Assembly (NCBI GenBank): GCA_029237695.1
Contig: CM055265.1
Span: 46,747,056 to 46,811,055 of the forward strand
Direction of reading: 5' to 3'
Length of the DNA stretch: 64,000 nucleotides
Origin: Conchocele bisecta
Lineage: Eukaryota > Mollusca > Bivalvia > Lucinida > Thyasiridae
The translations under genes were made by a program, and so were the position numbers. The notes under the pieces are model-generated. The model was not told the origin of the DNA. It searched no databases and saw only the letters and a list, made by a program, of their open reading frames with translations. Positions within the stretch are counted from its first letter, which is position 1, and every line of letters begins with the position of its first letter. Below are positions 1 to 9,900 of this stretch, in pieces.

Positions 1-33
1 TCCCAGAAAAGGCATGTGCATATGTACCATCAG

Positions 34-125
34 TAGCCTATTTCACTAAAATTGCAAAGTATACCTATCTTGCTAAGTACACTTTGAGGGAGAAATTTTC
101 AATTTAAGGATAACTTTATTACTTT
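34..125. mobile_element. Truncated copy of palindromic MITE family A
   Basis: The terminal repeat (TAGCCTATTTCAC...) and the following AGTATACTTT / GAGGGAGAAATTTTC segment match the complete family A copies at 25198, 33097, 35792, 41447, 42004 and 61315. Only the left third is present; the central palindrome and right arm are missing. It is preceded by CAG, the usual flanking triplet of this family. Confidence 0.75.
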
Positions 126-197
126 TTAGCTCGACTATTCGAAGAATAAGTAGAGCTTATGTTGTGACCCCGGCGTCGGCGTCACCGTCACGTCACG
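126..197. other. Short dispersed repeat segment
   Basis: A stretch with AGCTCGACTATTCGAAGAAT followed by a GC-rich GGCGTCGGCGTCACCG run leads into the 158-bp tandem repeat. It has no coding potential, and I cannot assign it to a named family. Confidence 0.3.
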
Positions 198-968
198 CCT
201 TGGTTAAGGTTTTTAGTCAAGCTTGTATATGGAATGCTACTGGCCCTACACCCACCATACTTAGACAACTTCATCTCCTAGTGATGTACATCAATAACCC
301 CTGATCTATATTTGACCTTCACCTACATTTCCTCTTGAATTACTTACTTAATTCCCCTTGGTTAAGGTTTTTAGTCAAGCTTGTATATGGAATACTCCTG
401 GTCCTACACCCACCATACTTGAACAACTTCATCTCCTAGTGATATACATCAACAACCACTGACCTATATTTGACCTTGACCTACATTTAACTTTGAATTA
501 CTTAGTTAATTCCCCTTGGTTAAGGTTTTTAGTCAAGCTTGTACATGGAATACTATTGTGCATACTAACACCATACTTGGACAACCTTTTCTCATAGCGA
601 TGTACATCAATAACCCCTGATCTATATTTGACCTTGACCTACATTTCCTCTTGAATTACTTACTTAATTCTCTTTGGTTAAGGTTTTTAGTCAAGCTTGT
701 AGATGCAATACTCCTGGCTCTACACCAACCATACTTGGACAACTTCATCTCCTAGTGATGTACATCAATAATCCCTTACCTATATTGTATTACTTTCTTA
801 TTTCCCCTTGGTTAAGGTTTTTAGTCAAGCTTGTATATGGAATATTCCTGGGTCTACAGCAACCATACTTGCAAAACTTCATCTCCTAGTGATCTACATC
901 AATAATCCCTGACCTATATCTGACATTGACCTACATTTAACCTTGAATTACTTACTTAATTTCCCTTC
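198..968. repeat. Tandem repeat, 158-bp unit, five copies
   Basis: Units begin with CCTTGGTTAAGGTTTTTAGT at about 198, 356, 514, 672 and 806, with a final fragment at 963. The first three periods are 158 bp; the fourth unit is shortened to about 134 bp by an internal deletion. Each unit carries TTGACCTTGACCTACATTT and a TTGAATTACTTA segment. It lies in an ACP7 intron upstream of the first exon seen. Confidence 0.85.
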
Positions 969-1060
969 GTTAAGGTTTTTGTCGCGCCCGCTTGCGGAAA
1001 GCGCGATATAGTCGGCACTTTGGCGTACGTACGTACGTACGTACGTACGTGTGTGTGTGT
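969..1060. repeat. GC-rich boundary motif and (ACGT)n microsatellite
   Basis: The segment GTCGCGCCCGCTTGCGGAAA...ATATAGTCGGCACTTTGG is followed by an ACGT tetranucleotide run (about 1024-1050) and a GT run. The same motif occurs inverted at about 48130-48182, 49170-49218 and 56355-56395, always next to TTAACC-type simple repeats, so it is the end piece of one dispersed repeat family. Confidence 0.7.
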
Positions 1061-1655
1061 GGTTAAAGTTTTTGGTTAAGTTGTTTGGTTAAGTTTTTTG
1101 GTTAAATTTTTTGGTTAAGTTCTTTGGTTAAAGTTTTTGCTTAAGTTGTTTGCTTAAAATTTTTCGTTATACTATATCTCTGCAACTGCTTTGCCCATTA
1201 CCTTGAACCTTCACATGGGTGTTTATCATCATCTATATTTTCATTCTACACCCCTTCCGTGCGGCCCCTGTACCCAATGTCAAGGTCAAATTACTTTGAA
1301 GTTTTTGGTTAAGTTTTTTGGTTAAAGTTTTTGGTTAAGTTTTTTGGTTAAGTTTTTTTGGTTAAAGTTTTTGGTTAACTTTTTTGGTTAAGTTTTTTGG
1401 TTAAAGTTTTTCGTTATACTATATCTCTGCAACTGCTTTGCCCATTACCTTGAAACTTCACATGGGTGTTTATCATCATCTATATTTTCATTCTACCCCC
1501 TCCCGTGCGGCCCCTGTGCCCAATGTCAAGGTCAAATTACTTTGAAGTTTTTGGTTAAGTTTTTTGGTTAAAGTTTTTCGTTATACTATATCTCTGCAAC
1601 TGCTTTGCCCATTACCTTGAAACTTCACATGGGTGTTTAGCGTCATCTATATTTT
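1061..1655. repeat. GGTTAAGTTTTTT-type simple repeat with interspersed 150-bp blocks
   Basis: Runs of GGTTAAGTTTTTT and GGTTAAAGTTTTT alternate with a longer block (TATATCTCTGCAACTGCTTT ... AATGTCAAGGTCAAATTAC) present three times, near 1170-1300, 1415-1540 and 1583-1655. The same composite occurs in opposite orientation at 47575-49160 and 50940-51150 and 56400-56640. No coding content. Confidence 0.75.
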
Positions 1656-1659
1656 CATC

Positions 1660-2245
1660 TTTGTATTGGCCGAATATGTACACAGAACATAGGAACCTCT
1701 CTTTATCAGGGAACAAGCTTTGTATTGGCCGAATACGTACACAGAACATAGGAACCTCTCTTTATCAGGGAACAAGCTTGGTATTGGACGAATACGTACA
1801 CAGAACACGAGAACCTCTCTTTATCATGGAACAAGCTTTGTTCCCTGATAAAGAGAGGTTCCTGTGTTCTGTGTACGTATTCGGCCAATACAAAGCTTGT
1901 TCCCTGATAAAGAGAGGTTCCTGTGTTCTGTGTATGTATTCGGCCAATACAAAGCTTGTTCCCTGATGAAGAGGTTCCCGTATTCTGTGTACGTATTCGG
2001 CCAATACAAAGCTTGTTCCCTGATAAAGAGAGGTTCCTGTGTTCTGTGTACGTATTCGGCCAATACAAAGCTTGTTCCCTGATAAAGAGAGGTTCCCGTG
2101 TTCTGTGTACATATTCGGCCGATACAAAGCTTGTTCGCTGATAAAGAGAGGTTCCAGTCTTCTGTGTACGTATTCGGCCAATAAAAAGCTTGTTCCCTGA
2201 TAAAGAGAGGTTCCCGTGTTCCGGTTACGTATACAAAGCTTGTTA
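1660..2245. repeat. Inverted 59-bp minisatellite array abutting an ACP7 exon
   Basis: Three units of 59 bp (TTGTATTGGCCGAATACGTA ... GGAACAAGC) run one way from 1660 to about 1836. About seven run the other way from 1836 to 2245. The junction near 1828-1844 is itself palindromic, so the region could fold into a hairpin with arms of at least 175 bp. The last partial unit (GCTTGTTACCTGATTAA) runs directly into the splice acceptor at 2260 and resembles the array unit GCTTGTTCCCTGATAAA, so the array includes sequence like the intron end. Open frames here are translations of the repeat. Confidence 0.85.
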
Positions 2246-2260
2246 CCTGATTAATTGCAG

Positions 2261-2458
2261 TTACTCGACTGAGGTGTTCTTCACGTCAGGCGGGAAGTAC
2301 GTGCAGAGCCAGAAGTCGTGGATCCAAGCGGACCTGGACGCAGCGAACACGAACCGACAACGCTGTCCCTGGATCATTGCCTTCGGACACCGACCCCTCT
2401 ACTGCTCCAACAATGACAGCGATGACTGCACCAAAGAGGACTCGCTCGTACGCGCCGG
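2261..2458 (+). CDS. ACP7: ACP7-like purple acid phosphatase, internal exon (metal-site His motif)
   Basis: This exon encodes part of the metallophosphatase domain of a purple acid phosphatase of the animal ACP7 type, a predicted secreted or luminal dinuclear metal enzyme hydrolysing phosphomonoesters. The 66 residues include YSTEVFF, WIQADLDAANTNR and PWIIAFGHRPLYCSN, followed by DDCTKEDSLVRAG. The GHRP histidine is the family's fourth metal-binding motif, and CSNxDxDDCT is typical of ACP7 rather than plant PAPs. The acceptor is TTAATTGCAG at 2251-2260 and the donor GTATGT at 2459. One base at the start and two at the end belong to split codons; the end phase matches the next exon at 3771. 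Earlier exons with the first three metal motifs must lie upstream of the window. Family assignment is secure; exact function is inferred from homology. Confidence 0.88.
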
Positions 2459-2877
2459 GTATGTGTACAGAGAATATCAGGCTAGTGTGTTTTGATATCA
2501 AGTTATCCGGCTCAGCTCGTAAACAGTAAGAATCCGAAGTGAACCTAATATTTTGGCAATTTCTGTACCAGTTTTCAAAATCTGACTTGTATCAGTTTCC
2601 AGGTAGCTTTCAGAGTTAATTTCCATTCTTTTTACTTGCCTCGACCCACCACCATTTTGATTTGAGCCATGTTGAAGGGCTTGACAGACAAAATGGGCTC
2701 ATGTAGCGTGTCAAGCTGACAAATCAAAAGTTGCGAATGTCGTATTATAATTGACTATGCCTAGTTCAAAGCCTTGCTTGGTATTCGCTTTCCAGTGCAG
2801 AATTTGACATACATTTTGTTAAATGGACATAATATCAATCAAAACGTGTATCAGTGTATCATATTCTTGCGTTATAG
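2459..2877 (+). other. ACP7 intron, unique part
   Basis: The intron starts GTATGT and has no recognisable repeat for 419 bases. Its end, TATTCTTGCGTTATAG at 2862-2877, has a better pyrimidine content than the array units and is followed by GTTTGAGAGCCTG. It therefore looks like the ancestral 3' splice site from which the adjacent array expanded. This origin is an inference. Confidence 0.5.
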
Positions 2878-3770
2878 GTTTGAGAGCCTGGATCATGTTG
2901 CATTGTAGTTTTGAGAGCCTGTATCATGTTGGTCGTAGGTTTGAGAGCCTGGATCATGTTGCATTGTAGGTTTGAGAGCCTGTATCATGTTGCATTGTAG
3001 GTTTGAGAGCCTGTCACATGTTGCATTGTAGGTTTGAGAGCCTGTATCATGTTGCATTGTAGGTTTGAGAGCCTGTATCATGTTGCATTGTAGGTTTGAG
3101 AGCCTGTCACATGTTGCAATGTACGTTTGAGAGCCTGTATCATGTTGCATTGTAGGTTTGAGAGCCTGTATCATGTTGGTCGTAGGTTTGAGAGCCTGGA
3201 TCATGTTGCATTGTAGGTTTGAGAGCCTGTATCATGTTGCATTGTAGGTTTGAGAGCCTGGATCATGTTGCATTGTAGGTTTGAGAGCCTGTATCATGTT
3301 GGTTGTAGGTTTGAGAGCCTGGATCATGTTGCATTGTAGGTTTGAGAGCCTGGATCATGTTGCATTGTAGGTTTGAGAGCCTGTATCATGTTGGTTTGTA
3401 GGTTTGAGAGCTGGATCAAGTTGCATTGTAGGTTTGAGAGCCTGGATCATGTTGCATTGTAGGTTTGAGAGCCTGTATCATGTTGCATTGTAGGTTTGAG
3501 AGCCTCTATTGTGTTGCATTGTAGGTTTGAGAGCCTGAATCATGTTGCGTTGCAGGTTTGAGAGCCTGGATCATGTCGCATTGCAGGTTTGAGAGCCTGA
3601 ATCATGTTGCATTGTAGGTTTGAGAGCCTGTATCATGTTGCATTGTAGGTTTGAGAGCCTGTATCATGTTGGTTGTAGGTTCGAGAGCCTGAATCATGTT
3701 GCATTGTAGGTCTGAGAGCCTGTATCATGTTGGTTGTAGGTTTGAGAGCCTGTATCATGTTGCATTGTAG
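2878..3770 (+). repeat. 31-bp minisatellite made of the ACP7 splice acceptor and exon start
   Basis: About 29 head-to-tail units of 31 bp. Each has 13 bp identical to the start of the next exon (GTTTGAGAGCCTG) followed by 18 bp of intron ending TTGTAG (variants GCATTGTAG, GGTTGTAG, GGTCGTAG). The final unit's TAG is the real acceptor at 3768-3770. Read in the exon's frame, every unit ends in an in-frame TAG, so use of any upstream acceptor would give a premature stop. Units differ only by scattered substitutions, with few length changes. Confidence 0.93.
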
Positions 3771-3964
3771 GTTTGAGAGCCTGTTCTACGACAACGGTGT
3801 AGACGTGGTGCTGCAGGCGCATGAACACTCGTACGAGCGGCTGTGGCCGATGTATAAGGGCGTGGTCCTCTCAACCAACTACACCAACCCCGCCGCCCCC
3901 GTCCAGCTGATCACAGGGGCCGCCGGCAGCAAATACGGCGTTGACAAGATGAACCCAGTACACC
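3771..3964 (+). CDS. ACP7: ACP7-like purple acid phosphatase, internal exon (AHEHSYER motif)
   Basis: This exon continues the phosphatase domain: FESLFYDNGVDVVLQ, AHEHSYERLWPMYKG, then YTNPAAPVQLITGAAGSKYG. AHEHSYER is the fifth metal-binding motif, its two histidines corresponding to the GHxH signature, and LITGAAG is the conserved strand-loop near the active site. One base completes the GG-G glycine codon from the preceding exon. At the end a single C remains, which pairs with AT at 23053. That phase match selects the donor GTATGT at 3965 over the GTACAC at 3958. The exon is bounded on both sides by tandem arrays that copy its own ends: its first 13 bases are repeated upstream and its last bases plus donor are repeated downstream. 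Accurate splicing therefore requires choosing the last of many equivalent acceptors and the first of many equivalent donors. Confidence 0.88.
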
Positions 3965-6900
3965 GTATGTATACGTCGGTCACAATGTGAAATGGGTTTG
4001 AGAACCGTACCATGTTGGGTTGTAGGTTGATGGGTCCAGTACACCGTATGTATACGTCGGTCACAATGTGAAACAGGGGTTTGAGAGCCGTACCATGTTG
4101 GGTTGTAGGTTGATGGGTCCAGTACACCGTATGTATACATCGGTCGCAATGTGAAACAGGGGTTTGAGAGCCGTACCATGTTGGGTTGTAGGTTGATGGG
4201 TCCAGTACACCGTATGTATACGTCGGTCACAATGTGAAACAGGGGTTTGAGAGCTGTACTGTGTTGGGTTGTAGGTTGATGGGTCCAGTACACCGTATGT
4301 ATATATCGGTCGCAATGTGAAACAGGGGTTTGAGAGCTGTACCATGTTGGGTTGTAGGTTGATGGGTCCAGTACACCGTATGTATACGTCGGTCACAATG
4401 TGAAACAGGGGTTTGAGAGCTGTACTGTGTTAGGTTGATGGGTCCAGTACACCGTATATATACGTTGGTCACAATGTGAAACAGGGGTTTGAGAGCTGTA
4501 CTGTGTTGGGTTGTAGGTTGATGGGTCCTGTACACCGTATGTATACGTCGGTCGCAATGTGAAATGGGTTTGAGAACCGTACCATGTTGGGTTGTAGGTT
4601 GATGGGTCCAGTACACCGTATGTATACGTCGGTCACAATGTGAAACAGGGGTTTGAGAGCTGTACTGTGTTGGGTTGATGGGTCCAGTACACCGTATGTA
4701 TACGTCGGTCACAATGTGAAACAGGGGTTTGAGAGCTGTACTGTGTTGGGTTGATGGGTCCAGTACACCGTATATATACGTTGGTCACAATGTGAAACAG
4801 GGGTTTGAGAGCTGTACTGTGTTGGGTTGTAGGTTGATGGGTCCTGTACACCGTATGTATACGTCGGTCGCAATGTGAAATGGGTTTGAGAACCGTACCA
4901 TGTTGGGTTGTAGGTTGATGGGTCCAGTACACCGTATGTATACGTCGGTCACAATGTGAAACAGGGGTTTGAGAGCTGTACTGTGTTGGGTTGATGGGTC
5001 CAGTACACCGTATGTATACGTCGGTCACAATGTGAAACAGGGGTTTGAGAGCTGTACTGTGTTGGGTTGTAGGTTGATGGGTCCAGTACACCGTATGTAT
5101 ACGTTGGTCACAATGTGAAACAAGGGTTTGAGAGCTGTACTGTGTTGGGTTGTAGGTTGATGGGTCATGTACACCGTATGTATATATCGGTCGCAATGTG
5201 AAACAGGGGTTTGAGAGCCGTACCATGTTGGGTTGTAGGTTGATGGGTCCAGTACACCGTATGTATACATCGGTCACAATGTGAAACAGGGGTTTGAGAG
5301 CCGTACCATGTTGGGTTGTAGGTTGATGGGTCCAGTACACCGTATGTATACAACGGGTACCATGTGAAACAGGGGTTTGAGAGCCGTACCATGTTGGGTT
5401 GTAGGTTGGATGGGGTCCATTGTACACCGTATTTGTATACTGGTCACAATGTGAAACAGGGGTTTGAGAGCTGTACCATGTTGGGTTGTAGGTTGATGGG
5501 TCCAGTACACCGTATGTATACGTCGGTCACAATGTGAAACAGGGGTTTGAGAGCTGTACCATGTTGGGTTGTAGGTTGATGGGTCCAGTACACCGTATGT
5601 ATATATCGGTCACAATGTGAAACAGGGGTTTGAGAGCCTGTACCATGTTGGGTTGTAGGTTGATGGGTCCAGTACACCGTATGTATATATCGGTCACAAT
5701 GTGAAACAGGGGTTTGAGAGCTGTACCATGTTGGGTTGTAGGTTGATGGGTCCAGTACACCGTATGTATACGTCGGTCACAATGTGAAACAGGGGTTTGA
5801 GAGCTGTACCATGTTGGGTTGTAGGTTGATGGGTCCAGTACACCGTATGTATACCATCACGTCACAATGTGATAAACAGGGTTTGAGACTGTACCATTGT
5901 TGGGTTGTAGTTTGATGGGTCCTAGTACACAGTATGTAGGGTCAGTCGGTCACAATGTGAAACTGTAGGGGAATGTGAACAGTTTAGCGTACCTGTTGGG
6001 TTGTAGGTTGATGGGTCCCAGTACACCGTAGTACTGTAGTACGTCGGTCCACAATGTGACACGGGGTTTGTTTTTTAGAGCTGTACCATGTTGTGTAGGT
6101 TGAATGGGTCCAGTACCAGTATGTATACGTCGGTCACATGTGAAATTCGGGTTGTAGTTGATAGGGGCTCCAGTACACCGTATGTATACGTCGGTCACAA
6201 TGTGAAACAGGGGTTTAGAGGGGCTGTACCATGTTGGGTTGTAGGTTGATGGGTCCAGTACACCGTATGTACGTTGGTCACAATGGAACCGAGGTGTTTT
6301 GAGAGCTGTACCAGTTGGGTTGTAGGTTGATTGGGGTCCAGTACACCGTATATATACGTTCGGTCACAAATGTCGAAACAGGGGTTTGAGAGCTGTACCA
6401 TGTTGGGTGTAGTTGATGGGTCCAGTACCACCGTATGTATACGTCGAGTCGTCATTGCAAGGTGAAAAACAGGGGTTTCCCGAGAGCTCGTACCATGTCT
6501 GGAGCGTTGGTTGTAGGTTTGAATGGGTCCAGTACACCGTATGTATATATCGGTCACAATGTGAAACAGGGGTTTGCCAGAGCTAGGTTGACCTGTGTGG
6601 GTTGTACGTTGTCATGGGTCCAGTACACCGTATGTATATGTCGGTTCACAATGTGAAACAGGGTTTAGTTTAGAGCTGTACCATGTAATTGGGTGTAGGG
6701 GGTGTTGATGGTCCAGTTACACCGTATGTATACATCGGTCACAATGTGAAACAGGGGTTTGAGAGCAGTTTTGTACCATGTGGGTGTAGGTCTTGTATTA
6801 TGGGTCCACCGCAGGGTTTTACACCCGGTTATAGCTATACGTTGGTCACAATGTGAAACAGGGGTTTGAGAGCTGTACCATGTTTGGGTTGTAGGTTGAT

Positions 6901-9900
6901 GGGTCCAGTACACCGTAGTATACATCGGTCCACAATGTGAAATGGTTTGAGAGCCTGTACATGATTGGGTTTTGTAGGTAGATGGGTTCTTTAGTACACC
7001 GTATGTATATACGTCGGTCACAATGTGAAACAGGGAATTGAGAGCTTTGTACATGTGGGTTGTATTTTGTTGATGGGTCCAGTACACCGTAATGTATATG
7101 TCAGGTCACAATGTGAAACAGGGGTTTGAGAGCCTGTACCATGTGTTGTAGGTTGATGGGTCCAGTTAACACCCGTATGTACTACATTGGTCACAATATG
7201 AAAACAGGGGTGGGGTTTGAGAGCTGTACCATGTTGGGTTGTAGGTTGATGGTCCAGTACACCGTATGTATACTCGGTCACAATGTGAAAAAACAGGTTT
7301 GAGAGCCTGTACCATGTTGGGTTGTAGTTAATGGGTCCAGTACACCGTATGTTATACGTCGGTCACAAATGTGAAAACAGGGGTTTTGAGAGCTGTACCA
7401 TGTTGGGTTGTAGGTTGATGGGTCCAGTACACCGTATGTATACGTTGGTCACAATGTGAAACAGGGGTTTGAGAGCTGTACTGTGTTGGGTTGTAGGTTG
7501 ATGGGTCCAGTACACCGTATGTATACGTCGGTCACAATGTGAAACAGGGGTTTGAGAGCTGTACCATGTTGGGTTGTAGGTTGATGGGTCCAGTACACCG
7601 TATGTATACATCGGTCACAATGTGAAACAGGGGTTTGAGAGCTGTACCATGTTGGGTTGTAGGTTGATGGGTCCAGTACACCGTATGTATACGTTGGTCA
7701 CAATGTGAAACAGGGGTTTGAGAGCCGTACCATGTTGGGTTGTAGGTTGATGGGTCCTGTTACACCGATGTATACATCGGTCACAATGTGAAACAGGGTT
7801 TGAGAGCCTGTACCTGAGTTGGGTTGTAGGTTGATGGTCCAGTTACACCGTATGTATATATCGGGTTCACAAGTGAAGAAACAGGGAGTTTGAGAGCTGT
7901 TACCATGTTTGGGTTGTAGGTTGATGGGTCCAGTACACCGTATGTATATTCGGTCACAATGTGAAACAGGGGTTTGAGAGCCTGTACCATGTTGGGTTGT
8001 AGGTTGATGGTCCAGTACACCGTAGGAATACGTTGGTCACCAATGTGAACAAACAAGGGGTTTGAGAGCTGTACCATGTTGGGTGTAGGTTGATGGGTGG
8101 GGGCCAGTACACCGTATGTATACGTCGGTCACAATGTGAAATTTGGGGTTTGAGAGCCGTTACCATGTTGGGTTGTAGGTTGGAATGGGACATACACCGT
8201 TATGTATATATCGGTCACAATGTGAAACAGGGGTTTGAGAGCCGTACCAATGTTGGGTTGTAGGTTGATGGGTCCAGTACACCGTGATGTATACGTCGGT
8301 CACAATTGTGAAACAGGGGTTTGAGAGCTTGTACATGTTGGGTTTGTAGGTTTGATGGGTCCAGTACATGTATACATCGTCACAATGTGAAACAGGGGTT
8401 TGAGAGCTGTACATGTGTAGTTGATGGGTCCAGTACACCGAATGTATACATCGGTCACAATGTCAAAAAGGGTTTGAGAGCTGTACCATGTGGGTTGGGT
8501 TGATGGTTGATGGGTCCAGTACACCGTATGTATAGACGTTTGGTCACAATGTGAAACAGGGTTTGAGAGCTGTACCATGTTGGGTATGTAGGTTGATGGG
8601 TCCAGTACACCGTATGTATACGTTAGGTCACAATGTGAAACAGGGGTTTGAAGAGACTGTACATGTGGGTTGTAGGTTGAATGGGTCCAGTACACCGTAT
8701 GTATACAATCGGTCACAATGTGAAACAGGGGTTTGAGAGCTGTACATGTTGGGTTGTAGGTTGATTGTGGGGTCCAGTACACCGTATGTATACGTTGGTC
8801 ACAATGTGAAACAGGGGGGGTTTTGAGAGCTGTACCATGTTTGGGTTGTAGTTGATGAGGTCCAGTACACCGTATGTACGTCGTCACAATGTGAAACAGG
8901 GGTTTGAGAGGCTGTACTGTGTGTTGAGTTGATGGGTCCAGTACACCGTATGTATACGTCGGTCACATGTGAAACAGGGGTTTGAGAGCTGTTACTACAT
9001 GTCCGGGGTCTTGTAGTGTTAATGGTCCAGTACACCTGTTAATGTATAGGGCATCGGTCACAATGTGACACAGGGGGTTTGAGAGAGTACTGTACATGTT
9101 GGGTTGTAGGAGGTTGATGGGTCCAGTACAAACCGTATGTATACGTTCGGTCACAATGTGAAACAGGGGTTTTGAGAGCCTGTACCATGTTGGTTGTAGG
9201 TTGATGGGTCCAGTACACCTATGTATACGTCGGGGTCACAATGTGAAACAGGGGTTTGAGAGCTGTACTTAGTTGGGTTGTAGGTTGATGGGTCCAGTAC
9301 ACCGTAATGTATAACACGTCGGTCACAATGTGAAACAGGGGTTTGAGAGCTGTACATGTGGGTTGTAGGTTTGATGGGTCCAGTACACCGTATAAAATAT
9401 CGTTCGGTCACAATGTGAAACAGGGGTTTGAGAGCCTGTACCATGTTTTGGGTTGTAGGTTGATGGGTCCAGCTACACCGTATGTAATACGTTGGTCACA
9501 ATGAAACCAGGGGTTGGAGAGCTGGTAACCAATGTTGGGTTTGTAGGGTTTTTGCTGGGTCCAGTACAACCGGTAATGGGGTATAAGTCGGGTCACCATG
9601 TAAGAAACAGGGGTTTGAGAGCTGTACTTGTTGGGGTTGGGTTGAATGGGTCCAGTACACCGTATTGTAATACATCGGTCAAACAAAAATTTGTGAAACC
9701 ATGGGTTCCTTGAAGCTGGTACTGTGGGGTTTGGGTTGTAGGGTTGGAATTGGATCCAGTTGGCAAACCGGTTTAATGTAAACCGGTGGTCACATGTTAA
9801 ACAAGGGGTTGAGAGCTGTACCTGGGTGTTGGGTTTAGGTTGGAATGGGTCCAGGGGTTTACAACCGGTTATTATACCGTTGGGTCTCAATGGGTTTTGA

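Noticed and set aside
1661..2181. Open frames of 70-138 codons on both strands
   Set aside because: They follow the 59-bp repeat in both orientations and have no independent coding support.
2878..3770. Regular short repeats suggesting a CRISPR array
   Set aside because: The units are directly contiguous with no unique spacers, and the setting is a spliced eukaryotic gene.
3958..3963. Alternative splice donor GTACAC for the exon at 3771
   Set aside because: It leaves phase 0, which cannot join the exon at 23053 that begins with two bases of a split codon. The GTATGT at 3965 leaves one base and closes the frame.
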